Assembly (NCBI RefSeq): GCF_002287235.1 | Contig: NZ_LMVP01000290.1 | Location: 1-35,599, forward strand | Origin: Methanosarcina spelaei | GTDB lineage: Archaea; Halobacteriota; Methanosarcinia; Methanosarcinales; Methanosarcinaceae | Direction: 5' to 3' | DNA length: 35,599 nucleotides | Part shown: one piece after another, positions 8,095 through 16,993 of the stretch | Position numbering within the stretch: position 1 is the stretch's first letter | Layout: the number at the start of each line of letters is the position of its first letter | The notes under the pieces: model-generated | The model's input: only the letters and a program-made list of their open reading frames with translations | Told to the model about the DNA's origin: nothing | The model's database searches: none | Position numbers and translations under genes: made by a program

Positions 8095-8525
8095 AGGAAA
8101 AACGACTGCCTTTAATCGATAAATAAATAAATAAGGCAAAGTCTCAATGTTTACTGATTTCGCATTTCAAACACGATCTTGAAGTAAATAGTTACACTTT
8201 TTTTTGGCTTTAAAATCTTAACTTTGCCTTAGTTACATTTAATGATGAACAGACATCTGAGAGTTTATATCTAGTCACAACGACAGAATTAAACGATTTT
8301 TGACCTTGAAACATCAATGCACATTCGTTTCAGAGCTATGGTTTTGTCACAGGTTCAAAAACAGGTTTTTTAAGTTGAAATCTTGTTTTCTGCTACTATT
8401 AAATGAAAAATAGCCAGAGTAAAACATACAACTTTTTTAAAATATATCGAGCTGCTAAGTTTGGCAACTTAGATATGTAAACAAAGCGATGAAAAGCAGA
8501 AACAAATTCAAAAGAAGATGTGAAA
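8095..8525. promoter_or_regulatory. intergenic region with the hsdM promoter
   Basis: A 10-bp inverted repeat, AAGGCAAAGT at 8133-8142 and ACTTTGCCTT at 8221-8230, encloses 78 bases that I cannot identify. A TATA-like TTAAAATATAT lies at 8437-8447 and would start hsdM transcription near 8470, leaving a leader of about 55 bases. No coding region is seen. Confidence 0.4.
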
Positions 8526-10052
8526 ATGGCAGGTAATAATAACGAAACTGAAAACAGGTTATGGGACGTAGCAAATGAACTTCGGGCTAATTCCGGCTTG
8601 AAAGCCTCGGAATATTCCGTACCCGTACTCGGACTAATTTTTTTAAGGTACGCCGAATTTAAATTCGCCAGGGCAGAAGAAGAATTAAAACCGGAGCTGG
8701 AAAACAACTTATCCAGCCGCAGGAGGAAAAAAGAAATCTCAAAAGTTGATTTTCAGGCAAAAGGAGTACTCTACCTTCCGGAAAAAGCCAGATATTCTTA
8801 TCTGCTAAACCTGCCAGAAAGCGAAAACACAGGGAAAGCCGTAAATGACGCAATGGAAGCAATTGAAGCCGAAAATCCTGAACTGGCCGATACTCTGCCA
8901 AAAAACTACACATCTTTTGAAAATGACCTGCTTGTCGCCCTTTTAAAAGCCTTTAAACTGCCCCCGGAAATCAAAGGCGACGCTTTCGGTAAAATCTACG
9001 AATACTTCCTCGGTAAATTCGCAATGGCCGAAGGCCAGAAAGGAGGAGAATTCTTCACACCTACATCCCTTGTCAGGCTGATTGTGGAAATCATCGAGCC
9101 CTACCACGGAAGAATCCTTGACCCTGCCTGCGGGTCAGGTGGCATGTTCGTCCAGAGTGCCCATTTTGTGGAAAACCAACACCGAGAAGCCAGTTCCGAA
9201 ATTTCAATCTACGGCCAGGAAAAAGTAGCCGACACCGTCAGACTCTGCAAAATGAACCTGGCAGTCCACGGCCTTTCAGGTGACATTAAAGAAGGCAACA
9301 CCTATTACGAAGATATTCACAACTCAGTAGGTACATTTGATTTCGTGATGGCAAACCCGCCCTTCAACGTGAAAAAAGTCGATTTTGAAAAAGTCAAAGG
9401 CGACAAAAGAGTCCCTCTCGGGACTCCTTCGACTGATAACGCAAATTACCTCTGGATTCAGCACTTCTGGTCATCCCTTAATGAAAAAGGCAGGGCCGGT
9501 TTTGTTATGGCAAATTCCGCATCGGATGCCAGGGGCACAGAAGCCGAAATCCGCAAGCAGCTCATAGAAAGCAACGCTATTGATGTTATAATATTGATAA
9601 GCAGCAAGTTTTTCTACACTGTTACTTTGGCATGTACTTTGTGGTTCTTAGATAAAAATAAATTAAACACAGAAAGAAAAAATAGAATTTTGTTTATTGA
9701 CGCAAGAGAAATTTATACACAGGTTGATCGAGCTCACAGAGAATTTACTTTAGAACAAATCGAGCAGATTGCAGATGTAGTAAGAAGTTACCGAAAAGAA
9801 AGTGGAAGTAAACCATATGAGGATATTAAAGGGTTCTGTAAAGTGGCCACTTTTGAAGAAATAAGAAAACAGAATTATTCCTTAAATGCTGGCAGATATG
9901 TTGGTATTAATAAAAATAATGAAGAGGACTTTAATTTTGTTGAGAGACTTGAAGAACTAAAAGAAGAAATCGAGTCACTAAATAAAGAATCAAAAGAACT
10001 TGAGGATTTAATATCTGAAAACTTAGAAGCTTTAATAGAGGGATACCAATGA
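8526..10052 (+). CDS. hsdM: type I restriction-modification methyltransferase subunit HsdM
   Basis: The product has about 508 residues. It is the N6-adenine methyltransferase subunit that modifies the site chosen by HsdS and also forms part of the restriction complex. The N-terminal HsdM helical domain ([17 protein letters not shown]) is followed by the SAM-binding motif [11 protein letters not shown] near residue 200 and the catalytic motif NPPF near residue 278. The C-terminal coiled region ([18 protein letters not shown]) binds HsdS. A GTG at 8520 is an alternative start. The stop overlaps hsdS by four bases (ATGA), so translation is coupled. From about 9585 to the end the DNA is clearly more AT-rich than the first two-thirds, continuing into the first target-recognition domain of hsdS, which suggests a recombination junction. 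Confidence 0.95.
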   Translation: MAGNNNETENRLWDVANELRANSGLKASEYSVPVLGLIFLRYAEFKFARAEEELKPELENNLSSRRRKKEISKVDFQAKGVLYLPEKARYSYLLNLPESENTGKAVNDAMEAIEAENPELADTLPKNYTSFENDLLVALLKAFKLPPEIKGDAFGKIYEYFLGKFAMAEGQKGGEFFTPTSLVRLIVEIIEPYHGRILDPACGSGGMFVQSAHFVENQHREASSEISIYGQEKVADTVRLCKMNLAVHGLSGDIKEGNTYYEDIHNSVGTFDFVMANPPFNVKKVDFEKVKGDKRVPLGTPSTDNANYLWIQHFWSSLNEKGRAGFVMANSASDARGTEAEIRKQLIESNAIDVIILISSKFFYTVTLACTLWFLDKNKLNTERKNRILFIDAREIYTQVDRAHREFTLEQIEQIADVVRSYRKESGSKPYEDIKGFCKVATFEEIRKQNYSLNAGRYVGINKNNEEDFNFVERLEELKEEIESLNKESKELEDLISENLEALIEGYQ

Positions 10053-11398
10053 AATTGGATACTCCCAAAAATAAAGAAAACAATTTAGAATATACAGTGA
10101 ATTGGAAAACTAAATCTATTAAATCGCTCTGTCTAAAGGTAACAAGTGGAGGTACTCCATCACGTAAGAACCCTTCTTTTTATGAAGAAGGTACAATACC
10201 TTGGTTAAAAACAAAAGAACTTAAAGATTGGTATATTGATGACTCTGAAGAAAAAATAACTTTAGAAGCTCTAAATAACTCTTCTGCTAAAATATTTCCT
10301 CAAAATACAGTTTTAATGGCTATGTATGGAGATGGAAAAACAATCACAAGTCTAGGAATTCTTCGTAATGAGGCAGCAACTAATCAGGCTTGTTGTGCGC
10401 TTATCACTAACTCAGAAGTTTGTGATCATCTGTTTCTGTTTTATTCGTTAAAATTTCATCGACAAGATTTCATAAGTATGGCATCTGGTGGTTCTCAACG
10501 AAATTTAAATGGGCAATTAATTAGCAACTTCACAATAAAAGTACCTCCTCTTGAAACCCAACAAAAAATCGCCTCCATCCTTTCCAACTACGATGATCTC
10601 ATCGAAAACAACACCCGAAGAATAGAAATCCTTGAACGGATGGCAAAACTGGTTTACGAAGAATGGTTCGTTAAGTTCAGGTTTCCGGGGCATGAAAAAG
10701 TAAAAATCATCGATGGAGTTCCAGATGGGTGGAAAATTAAGAAAATAGGGAATATTTTTACAGTAGTTTTGGGCGGTACTCCCTCTCGAAAGAAAGAAGA
10801 TTATTGGAATGGAAATATTCCATGGATAAATTCGGGGAAAGTCAATGAGTTACGTATAATTAATGAAAGTGAAGGCATTACAGAGCTTGGACTGAAAAAA
10901 TCAGCTACAAAAATGATGCCTGTTAGAACAACCGTCTTAGCGATAACAGGAGTGACTCTTGGCCAAATAAGTTTGACAGAAATTGAAGTCTGTGCTAATC
11001 AGTCAGTTGTTGGAATCTATGATGAAAAAAGAATTTATTCTGAATATATTTTCTTGAAAATAAAAGAAATTATCAATGAAGTTATTTTAAAAGCTGGAGG
11101 TGGAGCACAACAACATATAAATAAAGAAATTATAAATGAGACTGAAGTTATAATACCTCCGGAAAACGTGGTTGAAGAATTCAACTCATTTATAATGTCA
11201 ATTTTCAATCAAATTTCTATTTTGCTTTTTAAAAATCAAAATCTTCGCAAAACCCGCGACCTTCTTCTCCCAAAACTCATTTCAGGAGAAATCGATATTT
11301 CGGATCTTGATATTCGCATAAAAAATGAGTATCAGGAGAATAAGTTTAATTTTGGGGAGCCACAAGATGAAAAAGGATTCAGAGTTAAAATGGTCTGA
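10049..11398 (+). CDS. hsdS: type I restriction-modification specificity subunit HsdS
   Basis: The product has 449 residues, the normal size. It holds two target-recognition domains (TRDs), about residues 25-165 and 225-400, which read the two halves of a bipartite DNA site. The conserved spacer helices are at about 170-215 ([18 protein letters not shown] then [18 protein letters not shown]) and about 405-430 ([20 protein letters not shown]). Both TRDs open with the same GGTPSRK motif, followed by IPWLKTKEL or IPWINSGKV, the usual half-repeat layout. The conserved central block is richer in G and C than either TRD, consistent with TRD swapping. The recognition sequence cannot be read from the protein. 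It overlaps hsdM by four bases and the next gene by 32. Confidence 0.95.
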   Translation: MKLDTPKNKENNLEYTVNWKTKSIKSLCLKVTSGGTPSRKNPSFYEEGTIPWLKTKELKDWYIDDSEEKITLEALNNSSAKIFPQNTVLMAMYGDGKTITSLGILRNEAATNQACCALITNSEVCDHLFLFYSLKFHRQDFISMASGGSQRNLNGQLISNFTIKVPPLETQQKIASILSNYDDLIENNTRRIEILERMAKLVYEEWFVKFRFPGHEKVKIIDGVPDGWKIKKIGNIFTVVLGGTPSRKKEDYWNGNIPWINSGKVNELRIINESEGITELGLKKSATKMMPVRTTVLAITGVTLGQISLTEIEVCANQSVVGIYDEKRIYSEYIFLKIKEIINEVILKAGGGAQQHINKEIINETEVIIPPENVVEEFNSFIMSIFNQISILLFKNQNLRKTRDLLLPKLISGEIDISDLDIRIKNEYQENKFNFGEPQDEKGFRVKMV

Positions 11399-11939
11399 CC
11401 TGAAAAAGTCACTTCAGAAATCAGACAAGAAAGAGCTCCTAAACGTTATTCAGGAGCTTTATAAGTATTCTGAAGATAATCGAAGGTATTTACTTGTCAG
11501 GTTTATTGACAAAAAAGAGATTAATAAAGTTATGGAAGAGTACAGAGAGATAGTTGTAAATGAATTTTTCCCGAAAAAGGGTTATGGGGAGCTTCGATAT
11601 TTTGTTGCGGAAAATGCAATTAAGGAATATTCGGAAGCATCCGGGGATTTTGTAGGGAAAATGGAGTTGATGCTTACTTATGTGGAAAATGGAGTGAAAT
11701 ATACAAACGAATATGGGGACATAGATGAAGAGTTCTACGATAAAATTTATGATATGCTTGACCAGTTTTGCGCTTTGTTGAAAACACCTGAAGGGAAGTC
11801 GTTTTATCCATATTTCAGGGAAAGGCTTCTTAAAATCCGTGATGATTCGGATGAAATAGCCTGGGGGTTTGGGGACGCAATTGATATTCTCATTACGAAG
11901 ATTGAGAATTTCTTTGAAGAAGTGCAGAAGGATTCGTGA
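11367..11939 (+). CDS. DUF6155-like protein, first paralog
   Basis: The product has 190 residues and is all-helical in appearance, without signal or membrane span. It begins [20 protein letters not shown], a pattern I associate with the uncharacterised DUF6155 family, and contains a YPYFRERL box near residue 155. The ATG at 11367, inside the end of hsdS, has GGGGAG ten bases upstream and aligns with the start of its paralog; a frame open from 11325 is not needed. The second paralog at 12705-13304 shares DNRR, EASGD, the TxVEN..KY segment, EG(K/Q).FYPYFRERL and the spacing between them. It is transcribed with hsdM and hsdS. Its role is unknown; location suggests a link to the restriction system or to the neighbouring toxin-antitoxin pair. 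Confidence 0.75.
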   Translation: MKKDSELKWSDLKKSLQKSDKKELLNVIQELYKYSEDNRRYLLVRFIDKKEINKVMEEYREIVVNEFFPKKGYGELRYFVAENAIKEYSEASGDFVGKMELMLTYVENGVKYTNEYGDIDEEFYDKIYDMLDQFCALLKTPEGKSFYPYFRERLLKIRDDSDEIAWGFGDAIDILITKIENFFEEVQKDS

Positions 11940-11964
11940 AACAAAGAAACTCTAGCGGATTTTT

Positions 11965-12120
11965 GTGGAAAAAAGCGTAAAATGGGTAGAAATTGAGGAA
12001 AACCTGCAGAAGACTGAGAACAAAGTTTCTCCGGCTGAATTCGAAAAATATACGGAACCGGAAGAAGTAACACCATGTAGAGCCTTCATAACCACTTATA
12101 ATCTCCATAGCCACTTATAA
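11965..12120 (+). other. doubtful short ORF or gene remnant between paralog and antitoxin
   Basis: A GTG-initiated frame of 51 codons (beginning VEKSVKWVEIEENLQ and ending at the TAA 12118-12120) has plausible coding composition in its first 35 codons. It has no clear ribosome site, and its 3' end overlaps the TATA box of the toxin-antitoxin pair. It may be the tail of a lost gene. Confidence is low. Confidence 0.2.
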
Positions 12121-12123
12121 ATA
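12115..12123 (+). promoter_or_regulatory. TATA box of the toxin-antitoxin operon
   Basis: TTATAAATA precedes the antitoxin ATG (12155) by about 32-40 bases, giving a nearly leaderless transcript starting close to 12147. The sequence CCACTTATAA is present twice, at 12092-12101 and 12111-12120. The duplication could form a tandem promoter or an operator for autoregulation by the antitoxin; this is inferred from spacing only. Confidence 0.5.
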
Positions 12124-12154
12124 TCATCCAGACGCAAAATATCAATGTGGGAAT

Positions 12155-12361
12155 ATGACCGAAACAGAGTTACTAAAGAAAATTTCAGATGACCTGGATT
12201 TCCTCAAAGCAAAAGTTCTCGAAATCGAAAAAAGCCTTGAGTTAATTGACAGTGAGCTTCACCCTGTAAGAGAAGAATACCTTGAGAGACTGGACGAGAT
12301 CAAAAAAGAAGGGACTATTTCGGGAAGCGAATTTGAAAAGAAATTCGGGGTAAAGCTTTGA
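12155..12361 (+). CDS. RelB-type antitoxin
   Basis: The product has 68 residues, highly charged and helical (LKKISDDLDFLKAKVLEIEK, then HPVREEYLERLDEIKKEG), ending in ISGSEFEKKFGVKL. This matches the short antitoxins that precede archaeal RelE toxins: a dimerising N-terminal helix and a C-terminal part that wraps the toxin. The stop TGA (12359-12361) overlaps the toxin start TTG (12358-12360), ensuring coupled synthesis. The own TATA box at 12115 suggests expression separate from the restriction genes. Confidence comes mainly from size and its pairing with the RelE-like protein; the sequence itself is weakly diagnostic. Confidence 0.8.
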   Translation: MTETELLKKISDDLDFLKAKVLEIEKSLELIDSELHPVREEYLERLDEIKKEGTISGSEFEKKFGVKL

Positions 12362-12630
12362 AATATTCCTATGAACTCAGCAGGCACCTTTCAAGAGACC
12401 TGGAAAAACTTCAGAAAAAAGACAAAGAGCTTTTTGAGACCCTGCTGAACAAAATGAGAGAAATCCTTGACGATCCTCATCGTTTTAAACCATTAAGGCA
12501 TGATATGAAAGGTTTGAGACGAGTGCATATTGATAAGTCATTTGTTCTTATTTTTGAGATTATTGAACCTGAAAATAAAGTTATATTCTGGGACTTTGCG
12601 CATCACGACGACGTTTATAGAACATCCTGA
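12358..12630 (+). CDS. RelE/ParE-superfamily toxin
   Basis: The product has 90 residues. RelE-fold toxins cleave mRNA on the ribosome (ParE relatives inhibit gyrase). Visible hallmarks are the N-terminal strand-helix (YSYELSRHLSRDLEKLQKKD), the helix LNKMREILDDPHRFKPLRHDM, the strand GLRRVHIDKSFVLIFEI and the C-terminal VIFWDFAHHDDVY, where Arg, His and Tyr residues in RelE-like toxins take part in catalysis. The start is TTG at 12358, overlapping the antitoxin stop; no in-frame ATG lies nearby, so a weak start codon may hold the toxin below antitoxin level. The pair sits between two DUF6155 paralogs inside the restriction island, where it may stabilise the island or act when restriction is compromised. 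Confidence 0.88.
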   Translation: MKYSYELSRHLSRDLEKLQKKDKELFETLLNKMREILDDPHRFKPLRHDMKGLRRVHIDKSFVLIFEIIEPENKVIFWDFAHHDDVYRTS

Positions 12631-12704
12631 AACTGAGAAAATCGCCTCATGCTCATTGATGTATTTTAAAAAAAGAAGCAATTCGGATGAATTCTGGTAA
12701 AACC

Positions 12705-13304
12705 ATGACAGAAGAAGCAACTTTAAAATGGTCTGAATTGAAGAAATCATTGCAAGAAGCAGACCAGACAGAACTTATCAACCTGCTGCATGATTTGTAC
12801 AAAAATTCCGTTGACAATCGCAGGTTCATCACTGCCAGATACGCAAAAAAGGAAGATGAGAGTAAAATCATTGAGGCATATAGAAAAAAGGTCATAAATG
12901 TTTACTATCATCCACGCGGAGCAGCTAGTCAGCCTCGCTATTCTGTGGCAAAAAAAGCTATTAACGACTATTTTGAAGCTTCTGGAGATATTAAGGGGAC
13001 AATGGATCTGGCCCTTACCCTTGTGGAAAACGTGATGAAATATATCCACGAGTTTTCAGGCATTGACGAAGCATCTCGCGTTGGTGGATCTGACATGATG
13101 AAAAAATTTTGTGAACTGGCCAGGACTGAAGAAGGGCAAAAATTTTACCCATACTTCAGAGAGAGGCTTCATAAACTATACATGGATTCGGAAGATAGTC
13201 CTTACGGGATTGGAGACAATTTACAGTATTATATTTCTAATCTGGTTGATGATATCTCTGATCCTGATGACGACTTTTTTGAAGAAGATTCACAGGGCAA
13301 CTGA
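12705..13304 (+). CDS. DUF6155-like protein, second paralog
   Basis: The product has 199 residues. It is homologous throughout to the protein at 11367-11939 (start ATLKWSELKKSLQEADQTEL; shared DNRR, YFEASGD, LTLVEN..KY and FYPYFRERLHKL), perhaps 40 percent identical by eye, so the duplication is not recent. ATG 12705 is preferred to ATG 12687 because it aligns with the paralog's start. The C-terminus is very acidic (SDPDDDFFEEDSQGN) where the first paralog ends NFFEEVQKDS. No membrane span or catalytic motif is seen. It follows the toxin after 74 bases. The two paralogs could form a heteromer, or one may be an older copy kept after the toxin-antitoxin pair inserted between them. The function is unknown. 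Confidence 0.75.
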   Translation: MTEEATLKWSELKKSLQEADQTELINLLHDLYKNSVDNRRFITARYAKKEDESKIIEAYRKKVINVYYHPRGAASQPRYSVAKKAINDYFEASGDIKGTMDLALTLVENVMKYIHEFSGIDEASRVGGSDMMKKFCELARTEEGQKFYPYFRERLHKLYMDSEDSPYGIGDNLQYYISNLVDDISDPDDDFFEEDSQGN

Positions 13305-13358
13305 GAATCAGTTCTTCTCTTTTTTGGTTCTTGTTTAAGCTTCATTCTTCAATTTTCA

Positions 13359-13422
13359 TTTTTAGATTTTATACTTTTTAGATTTTATACTTTTTAGATT
13401 TTATACTTTTTAGATTTTATAC
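13359..13422. repeat. 16-bp tandem repeat, four copies
   Basis: TTTTTAGATTTTATAC is repeated exactly at 13359-13374, 13375-13390, 13391-13406 and 13407-13422, with a partial fifth copy. It lies just downstream of the second DUF6155 paralog. Its T runs would make an effective archaeal terminator, separating that gene from hsdR. Confidence 0.9.
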
Positions 13423-13506
13423 TTTTAGATTTGAGATACCTCAAATCAATATCATTTAAATAAGAGAGAAATCTAAAAGATAATAACAAACTTGAATATA
13501 TTTTTC

Positions 13507-13515
13507 GATATATAC
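13507..13515 (+). promoter_or_regulatory. probable TATA box of hsdR
   Basis: GATATATAC, with a second AT-rich GAATATATT at 13494-13502, lies about 50-60 bases before the hsdR ATG. With a T-rich repeat upstream, this suggests hsdR is transcribed separately from hsdM and hsdS. Confidence 0.4.
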
Positions 13516-13566
13516 TCTTCAGGATAGAACCCGATCAGACCTGTACTGGAATAAAAAGATGATAAG

Positions 13567-16500
13567 ATGCAAAAAATGGCTCTCGAAGACCAGATAACAA
13601 TTGCAGAAGAAGATTCTGAAATCGATTCCGATTACAGTGAAGGTACCCTTGTAGAAAAATCCGCAATCCTGGAATTCGAAAAATTGGGTTATACTTTCTT
13701 AAACTGCTTCAATGAAAAAGTCGGACTGGACGGAAAAGGACCGCTGGGCAGAAAAACAAAATCCGAAGTATTGCTTTTCGGGAAACTGAGAGAGGCAATT
13801 AAAAAACTCAATCCTGAAATTTGCCCTGAAGCTGAAGATTCAGCAATTCGGGAACTGGCAAAAGACAGGAGCAGGCTTAGCTCTGTAAAGGCAAATCAGG
13901 AAGTTTACTCATTAATCAAAAACGGGGTCAAGGTCAAAGTCAGGAACGATAAAGGGGAAATTGAAGACCGGACAGTAAAAATTATCGATTTTGACAATCC
14001 TGAAAATAACGACTTCTTTTTAGCTTCCCAGTTCAGGATTATGGGAGAAATTGAATCAAGGCGAACCGACCTTCTGGGATTTGTGAACGGAATTCCTTTA
14101 ATCTTTTTTGAGCTAAAAGCTACTGCCAGAAGGGTCAAAGAAGCTTTTGACGACAACCTTACAGATTATAAAGAAACAATTCCACATCTTTTCTGGTACA
14201 ATGCATTTATAATCCTCTCCAACGGCAGAGAATCAAAGATCGGGACCATTACAAGCAATTTTGATCATTTTGGAGAATGGAAAAGAGTTGGAAATGAAAA
14301 CGAAACCGGAAGTACCCTGCTGGATACAATGATAAGGGGAACCTGCGAAAAGAGCCGCTTTCTTGATATTCTGGAAAACTTCACGCTTTTCTCAAGCATC
14401 GAAGGGCGCCCTGTAAAAATTACTGCCAAAAATCACCAGTATCTTGGGGTTAATAATGCCATAGAGTCCTTCAAAAGACGCAACGAGAATGAAGGAAAAA
14501 TCGGGGTCTTCTGGCATACCCAGGGTTCGGGAAAAAGTTATTCCATGATATTTTTTGCACAAAAAATCCTTCGAAAGTTTCCAGGCAATTATACTTTCGT
14601 GGTCGTAACCGATAGAGAAGAACTGGATAAGCAAATCCACGAGAACTTCCAGAACGCAGGCGTGGTAAGCGAAATTGAAGTTCGGGCCAAAAGTAGGGGA
14701 CATCTCAAGCAACTGCTAACTGAAGACCACAGGCTGGTTTTCACATTGATCCACAAATTCGGGACAAATAAAGGAGTGAAACATCCTATTCTTTCGGACA
14801 GAGATGACATTATAGTAATTGCAGACGAAGCTCACAGGACTCAGTATGAAACTCTGGCACAGAACATGAGAGATGCTTTGCCGAATGCGAGTTTCATAGG
14901 TTTTACAGGTACGCCTTTAATGGCTGGTGAAGAAAAGACAAAAGACACATTCGGGGACTACGTAAGCATCTATAACTTCATACAATCGATAGAAGATGGG
15001 GCAACCGTTCCTCTCTATTATGAAAATCGCGTGCCTGAAGTTCAGTTGCATAATGAGAGCCTCAATGATGATATTTACAGAGAAATCGAAAAAGCCGGCC
15101 TGAATGATGAAGAAGAGTCCAAACTTGCTACTGAGTTTGCAAAAGAATACCAGATCATCGTAAGGGAAGATCGCCTGGAAACAATTGCAGAAGATGTTGT
15201 AAAGCATTATACGACACGTGGTTACACCGGAAAAGCCCTTGTCGTATCCATTGATAAGCTTACAACGGTCAGGATGTACGATAAAGTCCAGAAATACTGG
15301 AAAATGAATATTAACGAACTCAAAGAAAAGAGAAAAGAAATAACTGAAGGCGAGAAAGCTATCGATCTGGAAAAACAGACCTCTGAACTTGAAAACACGG
15401 ATATGGCAGTCGTTATTAGCGAAGGGCAAAACGAGGTAAATAAATTTAAGGAAAACGGACTGGACATAAGGCCACACAGGAAAAGAATGGATGCGGAAGA
15501 TCTGGAGAAAATCTTCAAAGACTCAAAGAGTAAGCTCAAAATTGTTTTCGTGTGCAGTAAATGGAGAGAAGGCTTTGATGTTCCCTCGCTTTCCACGATT
15601 TACCTTGACAGGCCCATGAAGGACCACAGCCTCATGCAAACGATTGCCAGGGCAAACAGGGTCTTTGGAGATAAACCCGGAGGCTTCATTGTCGATTATT
15701 TTGGTATTTTCAGAAATCTTGAACAGGCCCTTAAGATTTATGCAACGCCCAGATCCGGTGGAATTGAAATCCCAATCAAGCCAAAAGAGAAACTTGTGGA
15801 AGCTCTTGAACAGAAGCTCAAAGAAATAGATAAGCTCCTTTTCGGCCTTTCAGTAAATTCTGACAAAATCATCAAGACAAAATCGGGTTTTGATAAAATC
15901 GGTCTCTTGAAAGGTGCAACTGATGCTATTCTCAAAAACGAGTCAACAAAAACGAAATTTTTAACCGAAGCCGGAACTGCTCTAAAAATATACAAATCCA
16001 TACTTCCCCACAAACGGGCCTCTGAATTTTTTCCACAGGTAACTCTTTACGAAGAACTGATAAACGAAATCCGTTCTCTCGATCCTGAAGTTGATATCTC
16101 AAGAGTAAGGGATGGTATACAGCAAGTCCTCGATAAATCTATCAAATCCAGAGAATATATCATTAAGGAATCAAAGAAGGGCAGAACAATTGCTCTTAGA
16201 GACATCGACTTTGATGCTCTGGCAGATAGATTCGATGAGCAGTATAAGAACACTGAGTTTGAATGGCTGAAAAATCTTCTCTTTTACAAGCTGGAAGAAA
16301 TGATTAAAATAAATAACAGTCGCCTTGACTACCAGAAGAGTTTTGAAAAACTGATCGAAACTTATAATTCAGGTTCTGATAGCGAAGGCCATCCCTACAA
16401 AGAATTGATCGAATTTGCTAAAAAGCTGAAAAAAGAAGATGAGAGAGCAATAATGGAAAATTTAACTGAAGAAGAACTTTCTCTCTTTGACAAGCTAAAA

Positions 16501-16773
16501 AAACCTGATCTAACTGAAAAAGAGAAAAGCCAGGTAAAGAAAGTTGCAAGAGAACTGCTTTCCAAACTAAAAGCTGAGAAACTGGTTCTTGACTGGCGAA
16601 AAAAACAACAGGCAATGGCCGCAGTTAAAAAAGAAATTGAAGATGAGCTTGATAAAGGGCTGCCCGAATCATATAATCCCAAAACATATGAAGAGAAATG
16701 TGATATAGTCTTCCAGCACATTTATGATTCTTATATCGGTGACAGCCATAGCATTTATGAGGCAATAGCCTAA
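13567..16773 (+). CDS. hsdR: type I restriction enzyme motor/nuclease subunit HsdR
   Basis: The product has 1068 residues. It translocates DNA using ATP and cuts it when the HsdS site is unmethylated. The N-terminal RecB-like nuclease has Asp168 (RTDLLGF) and the ExK pair Glu182/Lys184 (FFELKA). The superfamily 2 motor has Walker A GSGKS at 320-324 (HTQGSGKSYSM), the DEAH box at about 420-423 (IADEAHRTQ), motif III GFTGTP at about 445 and motif VI QTIARANRVF at about 691. A long helical C-terminus (from about 900) should bind HsdM. All key residues are intact, so the enzyme looks active. The general style resembles the EcoR124-like class. It lies 262 bases after the DUF6155 paralog, with its own likely promoter. 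A second ATG at 13576 is an alternative start. Confidence 0.96.
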   Translation: MQKMALEDQITIAEEDSEIDSDYSEGTLVEKSAILEFEKLGYTFLNCFNEKVGLDGKGPLGRKTKSEVLLFGKLREAIKKLNPEICPEAEDSAIRELAKDRSRLSSVKANQEVYSLIKNGVKVKVRNDKGEIEDRTVKIIDFDNPENNDFFLASQFRIMGEIESRRTDLLGFVNGIPLIFFELKATARRVKEAFDDNLTDYKETIPHLFWYNAFIILSNGRESKIGTITSNFDHFGEWKRVGNENETGSTLLDTMIRGTCEKSRFLDILENFTLFSSIEGRPVKITAKNHQYLGVNNAIESFKRRNENEGKIGVFWHTQGSGKSYSMIFFAQKILRKFPGNYTFVVVTDREELDKQIHENFQNAGVVSEIEVRAKSRGHLKQLLTEDHRLVFTLIHKFGTNKGVKHPILSDRDDIIVIADEAHRTQYETLAQNMRDALPNASFIGFTGTPLMAGEEKTKDTFGDYVSIYNFIQSIEDGATVPLYYENRVPEVQLHNESLNDDIYREIEKAGLNDEEESKLATEFAKEYQIIVREDRLETIAEDVVKHYTTRGYTGKALVVSIDKLTTVRMYDKVQKYWKMNINELKEKRKEITEGEKAIDLEKQTSELENTDMAVVISEGQNEVNKFKENGLDIRPHRKRMDAEDLEKIFKDSKSKLKIVFVCSKWREGFDVPSLSTIYLDRPMKDHSLMQTIARANRVFGDKPGGFIVDYFGIFRNLEQALKIYATPRSGGIEIPIKPKEKLVEALEQKLKEIDKLLFGLSVNSDKIIKTKSGFDKIGLLKGATDAILKNESTKTKFLTEAGTALKIYKSILPHKRASEFFPQVTLYEELINEIRSLDPEVDISRVRDGIQQVLDKSIKSREYIIKESKKGRTIALRDIDFDALADRFDEQYKNTEFEWLKNLLFYKLEEMIKINNSRLDYQKSFEKLIETYNSGSDSEGHPYKELIEFAKKLKKEDERAIMENLTEEELSLFDKLKKPDLTEKEKSQVKKVARELLSKLKAEKLVLDWRKKQQAMAAVKKEIEDELDKGLPESYNPKTYEEKCDIVFQHIYDSYIGDSHSIYEAIA

Positions 16774-16963
16774 AAATGAATTGTGAAAGAGTTAATGATC
16801 AACAATTCTAAAACTTATTTCTCAATTATTCTCTGTTCTAAAATCCGATAAAAAATAACAGCTACCACCAATCTCATCAGTTACTTTTAATAACTATTTT
16901 CGCGTTTCACACACGGATTTTTATATTAGTTCCTTACTGTTATGGTACGAATCTTATTTCGAA

Positions 16964-16972
16964 TTATATTTA
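16964..16972 (+). promoter_or_regulatory. TATA box of trmG10 (leaderless transcript)
   Basis: TTATATTTA is centred about 26 bases before the ATG at 16994, so transcription should begin at or within a base or two of the start codon. No Shine-Dalgarno is present, consistent with a leaderless mRNA. Confidence 0.55.
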
Positions 16973-16993
16973 TCAACCTATTTCCGATCACCA

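Noticed and set aside
14917-15477. 186-codon minus-strand ORF as a gene
   Set aside because: It lies wholly within the hsdR coding sequence, which has all family motifs in the other strand; its composition is that of an antisense shadow.
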